A DNA stretch of 64,000 nucleotides, from contig NZ_CP059736.1 in the NCBI RefSeq assembly GCF_000948975.2, forward strand, positions 310,001-374,000. The letters run 5' to 3'. The position numbers and the translations under genes are program-made. The first letter of the stretch is position 1. The number at the start of each line of letters is the position of its first letter. The notes under the pieces were generated by a model. It saw only the letters and a program-made list of their open reading frames with translations, was not told where the DNA came from and made no database searches. The stretch comes from Thalassomonas actiniarum (lineage in GTDB: Bacteria > Pseudomonadota > Gammaproteobacteria > Enterobacterales > Alteromonadaceae). This document shows positions 1 to 8,449 of the stretch, piece after piece.

Positions 1-245
1 ATTTTTCCCTGCGCGGTGGCAATAATGTCAATTTCAGCCCAAGAAGCCCAAACAATGGCAAGCATCAACAGGCACATAATTGCCCATAACTGCGACCGGC
101 TCCATTTCGCCGGCGGTGCCGCCTGGATCTCCAGTGCTGCAGGTAAAAACTGTAATTTCTCTAATGCCTGTTTGCCGCCCCCTTTCTTCTTTTTTAATGC
201 ATTCTCTTGAAGGTTACCTTCCGGCAGGGTTTTGTTATTCTGCAT
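1..245 (-). CDS. HlyD-family type I secretion adaptor, N-terminal part (cut by window edge)
   Basis: Reading leftwards from an ATG at 245, the frame stays open to the window edge (81 codons). The start is Lys/Gln-rich and cytoplasmic (MQNNKTLPEG, then a KKKKGGG stretch). A single membrane segment follows (WAIMCLLMLAIVWASWAEID), then the typical entry to the periplasmic adaptor domain (IIATAQGKI). This is the layout of HlyD/PrtE-type membrane fusion proteins, which bridge the ABC exporter to TolC. The ATG lies inside the last codons of the exporter gene (11-nt overlap), so the two are translationally coupled. Most of the gene lies outside the window. The family call rests on the N-terminus and the neighbour. 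Confidence 0.82.
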   Translation of the reverse strand, partial: MQNNKTLPEGNLQENALKKKKGGGKQALEKLQFLPAALEIQAAPPAKWSRSQLWAIMCLLMLAIVWASWAEIDIIATAQGK

Positions 246-2460
246 TTTCTTCTCCCGCTATCCGGGTGACTATTTTGTCATGAGCCTGGGCGGCGTCCGG
301 CTTATTATCCGTCCGGCTGACGGGGTTGGCCGCCATGCCTAAACCATGATGATTTTGAATGGAATATAATTGGGCATAAATACCACCGTGTTTCACCAAT
401 TGCTGATGATTGCCCTGCTCTACCAAGCGTCCTTTGTCCACCACCATAATCCGGTGGGCATCTTTTACCGCAGAAAGCCTGTGGGCAATAATAAACACGG
501 TACGGCCCGCACTGATACGGCGCATATTCGCCTGGATAATACTTTCGGATTCATAGTCAAGGGCACTGGTGGCTTCGTCAAAAATCAATATTTTAGGGTT
601 AGTCACCAATGCCCTGGCAATGGCGATGCGCTGGCGCTGACCTCCGGATAAGGAAGCCCCCTGTTCGCCAACCACAGTGTCGTAACCTTCGGGGAGTTCC
701 AAAATAAATTCATGGGCGCCGGCAAGCTCTGCAGCCTGAACCACCTGCGCCATTGGCATGCCGGGATCAACCAGGGCGATGTTTTCCCGAACCGTACGAT
801 TAAATAGGAAATTTTCCTGCAGCACGACACCTACCTGACGGCGCAGCCAGGCAGGCTCGACCATGGCCAAGTCAACCCCGTCAATCAAAACACGACCCGA
901 CTCCGGTACATAAAGGCGTTGTACCAGTTTGGTTAAGGTACTTTTCCCTGACCCGGAGCGGCCGACAATACCAATAACTTCACCCGGACGGCATTGAAAA
1001 CTGATGTTATTTAATACCGGCGCCCGCTCGGGGGCATAGCGAAAAACCACCTGTTCAAAAACAACCTGCCCCTTGATACCGGGCAAGGTTGCCCGGTTGG
1101 GGTTATACCCCGGCTCCGACGGTGAATTAAGTACGTCTCCCAGGCGTTGCAGTGAGATATTGGCTTGTTGGAAGTCTTGCCAAAGGTTTACCAGGCGCAT
1201 AATAGGGCCGCTAACTCTTTGCGACAGCATATTAAAGGCAATAAACTGCCCTATGGTAAGTTCCCCGGAAACCACTGCAATAGAGCCGAAATACAGGGTA
1301 AGCAAGCCTCCGGTTTTGTTAATGTATGCCGCTACCTGGCTATAGATATTATTAAGATGACTGGTTTTAAAAGAGGTGTTGACATAATCGGCAAGTTTAT
1401 CTTCCCAGCTGTTTCGCAGTTGTGGCTCAACCGCCATCGCCTTGATGGTTTCAACGCCATTAACCGACTCCACTAAAAAAGAATGATTCTCGGCGCTGCG
1501 CTGAAACTTTTCATTCAAGCGTTTACGTAAGGTTGGTGTTACCAGCAACGACAAGAGCAAATAAAATGGAATGGTGCCCACAATAATCCAGGTCAACAGT
1601 GGCGCATAATAGAACATCACTGCGAAAAAGACGAAGCTAAATAAAACATCTAACACCACAGTCAAGGATGAACCGGTTAAAAACTCTCTGATGCTGTCCA
1701 ATTCTTTGACTCTGGCAACCGTATCCCCAACTCGGCGAGCATTAAAATACGATACAGGTAATGACAACATGTGCTTATAAAGCTTACTACCCAGTTCAAC
1801 ATCAACCCGGTTGGTGGTATGGGAAAAAACATAGGTTCTCAGTCCGGTCAGTAAAACTTCAAAGGTAATAACAAGAAAAAAGCCCACCGCCAATACATCC
1901 AGGGTGGTCATGCCTTTATGTACCAATACTTTGTCGATAACCACCTGGAAAAATATCGGTGATGCCAGACCAACCAGCTGAATAAAAAAGGAAGCGAGAA
2001 AAACATCGGTAAAATAAGGACGGTACTTCACCAGCGCAGGAATAAACCATGAAAAACCAAACTTGGCGCTTTCATTTAGCAATGAACTGCGTTTTGACAG
2101 CAGCAATAACTCCCCGTCCCAAAAAGAAGTGAGTTCATCATAAGAATGTGTTGTCGGTTTATTATTTTTTAAGTCATGAACCAAAACTTCATCTTGATCC
2201 ACTTTTGCAATAATAAAAAAGTGGCCGTCCCGGTGGCGGGCAATAGCGGGTAGTAAATGTTCACTGAGATTATCAACTTGGTCGGTAATAAATTTTGCTT
2301 TAAAGCCTAAGCTTTTTGCTGCACGCACCAGATTAATATCCGCTAATGACTCATCGTCATGCTGAAATTCTCTTATTAAGGCGTCGGGTTCGGCAGGCAA
2401 TTGATGGAATCGGGCGATCAATGACAAGCATTGAATACCAGAATTAAAAGGACTATACAT
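235..2460 (-). CDS. Type I secretion ABC transporter (HlyB-like) with C39-like domain
   Basis: 741 aa, the normal length for HlyB-type exporters of RTX proteins or peptides. Residues 1-130 form a C39 peptidase-like domain. The position expected to hold the catalytic Cys is Ser (NSG near residue 7), so it is probably a non-cleaving docking domain as in HlyB. Residues about 150-420 hold the six-helix transmembrane domain. The ATPase domain has Walker A (GRSGSGKS, 500-507), the signature LSGGQ (604-608), Walker B (ILIFDEA, about 624-630) and an H-loop (IIAHR). It would export an unfolded substrate across both membranes together with the HlyD-like partner encoded just downstream. No RTX substrate gene is visible in the window. 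Confidence 0.93.
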   Translation of the reverse strand: MYSPFNSGIQCLSLIARFHQLPAEPDALIREFQHDDESLADINLVRAAKSLGFKAKFITDQVDNLSEHLLPAIARHRDGHFFIIAKVDQDEVLVHDLKNNKPTTHSYDELTSFWDGELLLLSKRSSLLNESAKFGFSWFIPALVKYRPYFTDVFLASFFIQLVGLASPIFFQVVIDKVLVHKGMTTLDVLAVGFFLVITFEVLLTGLRTYVFSHTTNRVDVELGSKLYKHMLSLPVSYFNARRVGDTVARVKELDSIREFLTGSSLTVVLDVLFSFVFFAVMFYYAPLLTWIIVGTIPFYLLLSLLVTPTLRKRLNEKFQRSAENHSFLVESVNGVETIKAMAVEPQLRNSWEDKLADYVNTSFKTSHLNNIYSQVAAYINKTGGLLTLYFGSIAVVSGELTIGQFIAFNMLSQRVSGPIMRLVNLWQDFQQANISLQRLGDVLNSPSEPGYNPNRATLPGIKGQVVFEQVVFRYAPERAPVLNNISFQCRPGEVIGIVGRSGSGKSTLTKLVQRLYVPESGRVLIDGVDLAMVEPAWLRRQVGVVLQENFLFNRTVRENIALVDPGMPMAQVVQAAELAGAHEFILELPEGYDTVVGEQGASLSGGQRQRIAIARALVTNPKILIFDEATSALDYESESIIQANMRRISAGRTVFIIAHRLSAVKDAHRIMVVDKGRLVEQGNHQQLVKHGGIYAQLYSIQNHHGLGMAANPVSRTDNKPDAAQAHDKIVTRIAGEENAE

Positions 2461-2806
2461 CTCATCCCGGAGTTATTTCAATTAACGAGGTAATATGTTA
2501 ATTTTATTGATATTACATGTAAAGGAATGATGCTGATATATATGCGTTCTATTTGATTTAACTCAATTCCAATATGTTACAACATGATGTTACTTATGCT
2601 CCGATTACCTTGCTGCTAAACTTTTGCCTCAGAATAGGGACATTATTATTTTGTATCATTTTCTTGACAGAAGTGACACTTAGTATTAACTGTAACGATC
2701 TAACTTAGGCGGGTGCTTTGTAGTAGTTAGATGTTTATTACTCTCTAACCTCGTTACAACCGTAGCAGCCCCAAAAAATAGCACTTAAACAGGTGCTAAT
2801 ACTTGA
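2461..2806. other. Intergenic, AT-rich, upstream of the secretion operon
   Basis: No convincing gene. It should contain the promoter of the minus-strand exporter operon and, on the plus strand, whatever once preceded the broken gene at 2807-3100. I could not single out promoter boxes with confidence. Confidence 0.5.
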
Positions 2807-3100
2807 ATTAACTACAATGGGATTAAGTCTTTGAAAGTTGGTAATACTTTCAAACTGAAAATACCGGCCCTGGATATGTTCAACGACATTCAAGTGGAGT
2901 AAACCCGCACGGATCAATTTGGCAAGCAAGCCATAGAAGCACTATTGCTGAATGAAGATGGTAAATACTGCTCAATTTTACCGGTATTTTCCGATCCGGG
3001 CAGAACCTGCAACAACTCCTACAGCTGTGGTGTCAGCAATGTAGCGGATTCGCAACGCGCCCTGGATAACGTTACCAATACGATTGCCAATTTCAAGTAA
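2807..3100 (+). pseudogene. Remnant of a small plus-strand gene with an in-frame stop
   Basis: The plus-strand frame that ends with TAA at 3098-3100 reads sensibly for 98 codons but has no ATG at its head, a TGA directly before it (2804-2806) and an in-frame TAA at 2900-2902. Upstream of that stop it reads SLKVGNTFKLKIPALDMFND. Downstream it reads a Cys-containing tail including GKYCSILPVFSDPGRTC. A perfect intrinsic terminator follows 25 bases after the final stop, so this was probably a real transcription unit. I do not recognise the family. Alternatives are stop-codon readthrough or a sequencing error at the internal stop. Confidence 0.45.
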
Positions 3101-3125
3101 GCAAATTCCTTTACTTTGCCAGCCA

Positions 3126-3155
3126 GGCTGCCGATCTCCCTCGGCAGCCTTTTTT
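3126..3155 (+). terminator. Intrinsic terminator
   Basis: A 9-bp perfect stem (GGCTGCCGA / TCGGCAGCC) with a 6-nt loop is followed directly by six T on the plus strand. It closes the broken gene ending at 3100. It lies just beyond the 3' end of the convergent SDR gene. Confidence 0.88.
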
Positions 3156-3167
3156 CTTGCCTTGCTG

Positions 3168-3920
3168 CTATAAGCCGCCGGCTAAATCGAGAAAATTGCC
3201 GGTGGAAAAAGAAGACTTTTCAGATGCCAGCCAATAGATGGCCTCCGCCACTTCCTCCGGCTGTCCGCCCCTTTGCATCGGAATTTTGCTTTGTAACCGT
3301 TCGATACGGCCCGGCTCGCCGCCATCGCTGTGCATCTCGGTATAAATAAGCCCGGGACGGACACAGTTTACCCTGATCCCTTCATCCGCCACTTCCAGTG
3401 ACAAGCCTTTGGTTAAGGTATCTACCGCGCCTTTAGAGGCGGCATAATCTATATATTCATTGGGAGAGCCGCTACGGGCCGCCCCGGATGAGACATTGAC
3501 TATCGTGCCGCCTTTACCGCCATGTTTTGTCGACATTCTTTTTACCGCTTCGCGGCAACATAAGAAATAGCCGGTAACATTGTTGGTTAATATCGCGTTG
3601 ATACGCTCGGCGCTCATATCTTCCAGCCGCATTTGCGGTTTTAAGATACCGGCGTTATTGACCAGTACATCCGGGGGGCCGAATGCCTGATCTACCGTGG
3701 CAAACAAACGCTGCACGTCTTGTTCATCGCTGATATCAGCCTGAACCGCAATACAGCGTCCGCCCCCGGCGATAATAGCATTTGCCAGCGCCTCGGCAGG
3801 CGCCGATCTGGATTTATAATTGATACAAACCGCATAACCTTTACCGGCAAAAAGTTGTGCGCTCGCAGCGCCTATGCCGCGCCCGCCACCTGTGATAATC
3901 ACTACTTTTTCAGCAGTCAC
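3168..3920 (-). CDS. SDR family NAD(P)-dependent oxidoreductase (FabG-like)
   Basis: 250 aa, the standard length for a classical short-chain dehydrogenase. The glycine-rich cofactor loop is TGGGRGIG (10-17), the structural NNAG motif is at 88-91, and the catalytic set is Ser144/145 with Tyr159-xxx-Lys163 (YAASK). No acidic residue specific for NAD is obvious; NYKSRS after beta-2 suggests NADP(H). The start is GTG at 3920 with AGGAG five bases upstream. It stands alone and converges with the broken gene's terminator. The substrate cannot be inferred from the sequence. Confidence 0.9.
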   Translation of the reverse strand: MTAEKVVIITGGGRGIGAASAQLFAGKGYAVCINYKSRSAPAEALANAIIAGGGRCIAVQADISDEQDVQRLFATVDQAFGPPDVLVNNAGILKPQMRLEDMSAERINAILTNNVTGYFLCCREAVKRMSTKHGGKGGTIVNVSSGAARSGSPNEYIDYAASKGAVDTLTKGLSLEVADEGIRVNCVRPGLIYTEMHSDGGEPGRIERLQSKIPMQRGGQPEEVAEAIYWLASEKSSFSTGNFLDLAGGL

Positions 3921-3982
3921 AAAAACTCCTATTAATTTGAGATAATGAATTGAAAAGACTCAAGCTTAAATGCAGAAATAAA

Positions 3983-4345
3983 CTATTGCTGACTGGCCCG
4001 GTATACTGCCAACTCTTTTAACAGCCAGTCCTGACTTTTCACCGGGGCCTGATTGCTGCAGTGAATTTTATAATGTTTACCGGACATTTTACTTTTAGTG
4101 GCAGAATATTTGATAAAATCTTCTGTTGATTCAATGTCATCTTTAAAGTATCGATATTTTTTACTGATATGTTTCACCGCCTCACTGCCATTGTGCATAG
4201 TGCCGTTTCTTTCATATTGACAGGAGGTGGTTTTAACCACATTTAATAAATGGTTAATTTCATCTTCTGTAGCGGCTTGGGCATGGTTTGCCATGCTAAA
4301 AAACAAGGTAGTGAACAGCGCAGCGAATACTTTAGCACTTCTCAA
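3983..4345 (-). CDS. DUF5329-like small exported protein
   Basis: 120 aa with a signal peptide (cleavage near HAQA-A at about residue 25). The mature part carries YERNGT, HISKKYRYF and ESTEDFIKY, and a Cys pair (TTSCQY and IHCSN) that could form a disulfide. This layout matches the DUF5329 family of small periplasmic proteins of unknown function. The start is TTG at 4345 with GGAGAG upstream. The nearest ATG is out of frame and hits a stop after two codons. It is divergent from the flippase gene at 4541. Confidence 0.72.
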   Translation of the reverse strand: MRSAKVFAALFTTLFFSMANHAQAATEDEINHLLNVVKTTSCQYERNGTMHNGSEAVKHISKKYRYFKDDIESTEDFIKYSATKSKMSGKHYKIHCSNQAPVKSQDWLLKELAVYRASQQ

Positions 4346-4540
4346 TTCATGCTCTCCAATGGTATGTCCGGGTAAAAGCAGTTTTGTGTGTCATCATGCC
4401 CTGAGACTTCTAATGATTATTGTTATTAAGCTGATGAAGCCTAACCGAGTTGTTTTTACAATTCAATGCATTGAAATATAGGTTAACTTGCTTATTATCC
4501 TAATATCACTAAATGAAAGATAAAATCAGCGGATGAAAGT

Positions 4541-5872
4541 ATGTCAGCAAACACAGCCCGAGACACGCCGGTAAAGGATTATTTAAAAAAGGGCAGCCTG
4601 ATCCTGGCTGTGGCGGTGATCGCCGGCTTTGCCCTTGACTATATCTTTAATCTGACCCTGAGCCGGGCGCTGCCCAGTCACGAATACGGCGACTACAAGG
4701 TCGCCTTTGCCTTTGCTACCATAACCAGCGTATTAAGTTTATTGGGGGGCGACAGGGTTGCGCCCCTTATTTTATCCGGGCCGTTGTCGCAGGGAGATAA
4801 CCGCAGTGTCTGGGAGTTTTTGCGTTTTTATCTTTTGATCACCGCAGCCCTTTCCCTGTTGGTGATCATCGGCACCGCCCTTGCCAGTTATTGGCATATC
4901 GGCTCAACCGATTTAGAACATCACCACCCGTTACTCTTGATGTCGCTGGCTATTCCCTTGATTTCAATCGGCGCCCTGTTAAGCCGTATCCTGCAAGCGG
5001 CGAAATTACTGGCGCTGTCAAACCTGCCCTGGCGCATTGGCCTGCCGTTGTTAAAAACCTTGCTGGTTTTATTGCTGGTCGCTACTTTGGCCGAAGTGGA
5101 ATTATGGCACGTAGTTGCATCGGGCATTACCGCCGTGTGCCTTATCATCAGCTGGCAATGGTATAAGATCAGGCAATTAAATTTAATCCAACTGCAACGC
5201 GCCCCCGGCAGTTTTACCGGAAATAAGCTGTTAAAACTGTCGGTGCCTATGATGATGGCAATGTTGATCACCCTGGCGCTCAATCAGATAGATTTATTCC
5301 TGCTGGAAGTGTTGGCTCCCGAACATGAGGTGGGACTGTTTGCCGCGGCCGCCACCACCAGTCATATCTTGCCTGTGGTGCAAACCACCATCGCCGGTTT
5401 GTTCCTGCCGCTCATTGGTCCCGCGCTTGAAGGAAGTGCCGGGCGCGCCAGAGGCCTTTTTTGGCAAGGACAAAAGTTAATTACCGCCAGTATCTTATTC
5501 TTGCTGATAGCCCTGATTTTCGCCGGTTCCTGGCTGCTTTCTTTTTTCGGTCAGGATTATCTACAGGCAGAGCAGGCCCTGATCTATCTTGCTTTAGCCT
5601 ACGCCTTATGGGGATTGGCAGCATTTGCTTCTACCTGGTTGCAATACGCCAATAAAGGCAGTTATGTTATCCGTATCGGCTGCGCTACCCTGGCAATAGA
5701 TGCCGGGCTTAATTTTTGGCTGATCCCCTTATATGGCATTAATGGTGCTGCCCTGGCGACCCTGATTGCCATGGCTTTTGCCGCCCTGATGACCTGGGGT
5801 GTCTATTACAGGTTAATAGGCAGACATGCCGATAAAGCAATTGATGATAACAGTGCGATAAAGGCAAAATAA
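4541..5872 (+). CDS. Polysaccharide flippase / MATE-like membrane protein (Wzx-type)
   Basis: 443 aa, almost entirely hydrophobic, with about 12 to 14 predicted membrane segments. The pattern is that of the polysaccharide biosynthesis (Wzx/MurJ/MATE) superfamily: an N-terminal FALDYIFNLTLSRALPSHEYG segment, a charged start of the second half and a C-terminal pair of helices. Such proteins move undecaprenyl-linked sugars across the inner membrane. No glycosyltransferase or polymerase gene is adjacent, so this is an orphan flippase whose substrate is unknown. The ATG at 4541 gives the full first membrane segment. Confidence 0.85.
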   Translation: MSANTARDTPVKDYLKKGSLILAVAVIAGFALDYIFNLTLSRALPSHEYGDYKVAFAFATITSVLSLLGGDRVAPLILSGPLSQGDNRSVWEFLRFYLLITAALSLLVIIGTALASYWHIGSTDLEHHHPLLLMSLAIPLISIGALLSRILQAAKLLALSNLPWRIGLPLLKTLLVLLLVATLAEVELWHVVASGITAVCLIISWQWYKIRQLNLIQLQRAPGSFTGNKLLKLSVPMMMAMLITLALNQIDLFLLEVLAPEHEVGLFAAAATTSHILPVVQTTIAGLFLPLIGPALEGSAGRARGLFWQGQKLITASILFLLIALIFAGSWLLSFFGQDYLQAEQALIYLALAYALWGLAAFASTWLQYANKGSYVIRIGCATLAIDAGLNFWLIPLYGINGAALATLIAMAFAALMTWGVYYRLIGRHADKAIDDNSAIKAK

Positions 5873-5928
5873 ATTGTCAGGGTAAAAGCCGTGATTTTAA
5901 TGTCTGCCAGATAACAGAGTATCAAGGA

Positions 5929-6246
5929 CTAAATGCCATAGTCTCGTTCGACCTTAGCGATCCGAACTTTAAATGCGGCATACCAGTTTTCACGACCCTG
6001 TTTTTGCGCCTCAAGATGTTCGCCATTGGCTTTCCATTTTTTTATCGACTCTAGATCTGACCAATAAGATACGGTGATGCCGACATCTTCCCGGGCAGAC
6101 TCAACGCCAAGAAACCCGGATTGCTGCGCGGCCAGTTGCAGCATTTTTTCCGCCATTTCCCCGTATCCTGAATCATCCGGGGTACGCAGGCTGGTAAAAA
6201 TAACCGCATAATAAGGCGGTTTGGGGGTATTTGCGATAAGCATCAT
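5929..6246 (-). CDS. Antibiotic biosynthesis monooxygenase (ABM) domain protein
   Basis: About 105 aa, a single ferredoxin-like alpha/beta domain of the ABM superfamily. YYAVIFTSLR opens the domain. QQSGFLGVESAR is followed by GITVSYWSDLESIKKWKAN, the usual strand-helix pattern with a conserved Trp, and ENWYAAFKVRIAKV closes it. Relatives are heme-degrading or quinone-related monooxygenases, and many have no known substrate. I chose the ATG at 6246 because GGAG sits five bases upstream. A GTG two codons earlier overlaps that ribosome site. Confidence 0.8.
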   Translation of the reverse strand: MMLIANTPKPPYYAVIFTSLRTPDDSGYGEMAEKMLQLAAQQSGFLGVESAREDVGITVSYWSDLESIKKWKANGEHLEAQKQGRENWYAAFKVRIAKVERDYGI

Positions 6247-6272
6247 CGACACTCCAATATTATTGATGATTT

Positions 6273-6311
6273 ACATCCGGCTTGAGCAAAGTTATCAAGC
6301 CGGATGTTTTT
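6273..6311. terminator. Strong hairpin, T-run on plus strand
   Basis: Arms of 13 bp (ACATCCGGCTTGA / TCAAGCCGGATGT) separated by 9 nt, followed by a short T-run on the plus strand. It lies between two minus-strand genes. A minus-strand transcript would form the same stem but without a U-run after it, so it may act as a processing or partial termination site. Confidence 0.55.
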
Positions 6312-6344
6312 AACGGTGAGCTTTATTTCCTTCTGACAAGGAGA

Positions 6345-6755
6345 TCATTCGATAATTTCCCGTTCCAGCACAGCAATCGCCTGGCCAGAGCCGCCATGTA
6401 CTGTTGTGCCCACGGTTAAATTATTCAGTCGCCATCCTTCACTGGCGTATTCATTAAGCGCCTGGTCAAACTCAAACGGACCAACGGAGGCTTTTTTTGA
6501 CCAACCGATGTCAAACTTCAACACGACTGACTGATATTCATATTTCTTCATGGCGGGTAATTCCTTATAGTCGAGGTCGTGAATATCAATATCAAATGCA
6601 GCGGCTAATGCCTTTTTTGACTGTAGTGATACAGTGCCTTCTTTCTCGATTCGCTGTATGGTTCTGATATTCAAACCGGAAGTGATCCCCAACTCTTCCT
6701 GGGACCAGGATCTGTTTGCTCTTAACTCAACAACCAGCTCTGAATCTATTTTCAT
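6345..6755 (-). CDS. XRE-type HTH regulator fused to a DUF4177 domain
   Basis: 136 aa. The N-terminal 60 residues are a Cro/C1-type helix-turn-helix (RSWSQEELGITSGLNIRTIQRIEKEG), the classic DNA-recognition pattern. From about residue 68 a DUF4177-like domain follows (MKKYEYQSVVLKFD, then LNEYASEGWRLNN). DUF4177 is a small alpha/beta domain often encoded alone, so this is a natural fusion of a DNA reader with a possible ligand or scaffold domain. Targets are unknown; autoregulation of its own upstream region is plausible. Confidence 0.8.
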   Translation of the reverse strand: MKIDSELVVELRANRSWSQEELGITSGLNIRTIQRIEKEGTVSLQSKKALAAAFDIDIHDLDYKELPAMKKYEYQSVVLKFDIGWSKKASVGPFEFDQALNEYASEGWRLNNLTVGTTVHGGSGQAIAVLEREIIE

Positions 6756-6900
6756 TGATAACTACAACCTATAATAATGGGGCCGCCATATTAGCCCGGC
6801 GCCGATGTTTTTTCTTACGACTAACTTATGAAAAGTTACCGACAGTATGCCGATAACTATACGACAGTTAACAGTGTTTATACCCTGCCAAGCCCCGGAA

Positions 6901-7725
6901 TTACTGGTTAGGAACAAAAGCAACAATACGCAAGGGGCCGCCGCTGCCGCCTTTGATTTTCATCGGCAAGGCAATGACGGTAGCACCGGTTGCCGGTAAA
7001 CCATTAAGGTTGGCAACATTTTCAAAACCGGGAATATTATGGCTGAACAGGGTGACATGGCTTTGAAACTGAGTTGATTTGCCATAATCCAGACTTGGGG
7101 TGTCAAGGCCAACGGCTTTTATCTTACGTTTGCTGGCAATAAACTCGGCGGCTTTGGGATGAATACCGGGAAAGCTCAGTTCTTTAACTCCCTGCTCGCC
7201 GCGTTTTATAGTGCCCATATATTTTTTCTGATCGCCGTAGTAGCGGGCAAAGCCGGTATTAACCAGTAAAATACTGCCCGAAGGGATCTTGCCCTGTTTA
7301 CTTTCCCAGGCCCGGATGTCGGCAACGGTGAGTTGATAGTCGCGGTTTTGAGCGGTTTTACTGCTGATATCGATGACCACCGCCGGGCCGATAAGTTGCT
7401 CTAAAGCAATTTGCTCGACACTTTGCTTCCCCTGATAAAAATGCACCGGGGAATCCAGGTGGGTACCGCCATGTTCGGCGGCGGCAAAATTATAGGCGGA
7501 ATAAAAAAAACCGCCCGGGGTTTGTCCTTCAAAAACCGTGGTTTTTTTAAACGGCTCAGCGGTGGGCCAGTAAATGGAATGCTCGTTAAATTCATGGGTG
7601 AGATCGAGCCATTTGCCGTTACTAAAATCCTGGCTGTTGACATTAAAAACTGCGCTTAAGACCAGCAAGCACAAGGCCGTTAAGGTTTTTTGCCTGAAAC
7701 CGGGCAAGGTATACTGCTTGTCCAT
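6901..7725 (-). CDS. Exported cyclase-family metal hydrolase (kynurenine formamidase-like fold)
   Basis: About 274 aa. The metal-binding motif HGGTHLDSPVHF is diagnostic for the cyclase / kynurenine formamidase family (PF04199). DLTHEFNEHSIYWP is the conserved opening of the fold and GLDTPSLDYG a later conserved loop. A signal peptide (LTALCLLVLSAVFNVNSQ) makes it periplasmic, so a role in tryptophan breakdown is unlikely. I place the start at the ATG at 7725 because GGAG lies seven bases upstream; ten further in-frame codons upstream look spurious. The substrate is unknown. Confidence 0.85.
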   Translation of the reverse strand: MDKQYTLPGFRQKTLTALCLLVLSAVFNVNSQDFSNGKWLDLTHEFNEHSIYWPTAEPFKKTTVFEGQTPGGFFYSAYNFAAAEHGGTHLDSPVHFYQGKQSVEQIALEQLIGPAVVIDISSKTAQNRDYQLTVADIRAWESKQGKIPSGSILLVNTGFARYYGDQKKYMGTIKRGEQGVKELSFPGIHPKAAEFIASKRKIKAVGLDTPSLDYGKSTQFQSHVTLFSHNIPGFENVANLNGLPATGATVIALPMKIKGGSGGPLRIVAFVPNQ

Positions 7726-7968
7726 AGTTTTCTCCTTGTTGTTTAAGCTAATCATAACCGAAATAAAGATCGCATCAACCAGTACAAGTGCAAAGAGGAC
7801 AAGTGCGGATACCCAAACTTTGGTAAATCAGAGGGGGGGCAATTTGAGGATGTTCCATATTAATGCTGGGCTGCTCAACTGCTGCTCGCCAGGGGATAAA
7901 CCGGGTGAATTTTTAACCTGGCTCAGCCATGAGCACAATAAACCCACCCGTTTTCTTTTGTGTAAAGC

Positions 7969-8265
7969 TTATTTCACCTTGCTTTTACGACGAAGTATAA
8001 CCGAGCCGCTATGCAGCCGGTTTATTTTCTCCCGATAACCTATGACCTGGTATTTAAGCCAAAAATTAACATGCCTGATACCTTCACTGGTATCTGGTGT
8101 GATGCACTCCGGCTCTTGGGCAACGGCAGCAAGGCCATCAAAGATAAAGGCACATTCCTGACTGAATTGGCTGAAGTCGTCGCAAAGATCGAGCAGATCT
8201 CTTGCCCACTGCTCTGGGGTGACTTCCTGCGCGGCAGGATCTGAAGGGGTATCTGATTCAGACAT
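7969..8265 (-). CDS. Small acidic hypothetical protein, coupled to the upstream SymE-like ORF
   Basis: 98 aa with no family I recognise. The N-terminal half is acidic (PSDPAAQEVTPEQWARDLLDLCDDF) and the C-terminus basic (SGSVILRRKSKVK). Its ATG (8265) overlaps the end of the 63-codon ORF upstream by 8 bases. The only ribosome site (AAGGGAGGG) lies inside that ORF, so translation of the two is probably coupled. The pair follows a structured leader that is shared with the SymE-like locus at 41.4 kb. It could be a partner or immunity-type protein of a SymE-like factor, but nothing in the sequence proves that. Confidence 0.6.
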   Translation of the reverse strand: MSESDTPSDPAAQEVTPEQWARDLLDLCDDFSQFSQECAFIFDGLAAVAQEPECITPDTSEGIRHVNFWLKYQVIGYREKINRLHSGSVILRRKSKVK

Positions 8266-8449
8266 GATACCGCCCTCCCTTAAGTGTTAACCGCACACAA
8301 GTATTGGCCCAGTCGTTATTTCCGGTATTGCTTGCATTGACATTATGGGTTGTTGGCTGGGATTGGGGGCTTGGTATATTTTCTGTTAAACTTTCTGTTA
8401 GGTAAGCTTTAACCGAGTGAAACTCTGGCATATCATTAGGGTTAGCCAT
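8258..8449 (-). CDS. Short SymE-leader-like ORF (63 aa)
   Basis: 63 aa starting MANPNDMPEFHSVKAY. The first 25 residues and the closing CVRLTLKGG resemble the N-terminus and the strand before the core of the SymE-like protein at 41.1 kb (there MAKCHHTPEP..., CVILRGKW). The SymE core that should follow is absent because the frame stops and the next gene starts. It may be a truncated SymE relative now serving as a leader peptide for the 98-aa gene, or a distinct small protein. The 5' leader is clearly related to that of the 41.4-kb locus. Confidence 0.5.
   Translation of the reverse strand: MANPNDMPEFHSVKAYLTESLTENIPSPQSQPTTHNVNASNTGNNDWANTCVRLTLKGGRYHV

Noticed and set aside
235-2460. Bacteriocin exporter with active C39 peptidase
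   Set aside because: The catalytic Cys position is Ser, so leader cleavage is unlikely; an HlyB-like role fits better.
2738-2929. 63-codon minus-strand frame
   Set aside because: It lies opposite the broken plus-strand gene, has no ribosome site and no protein-like pattern.
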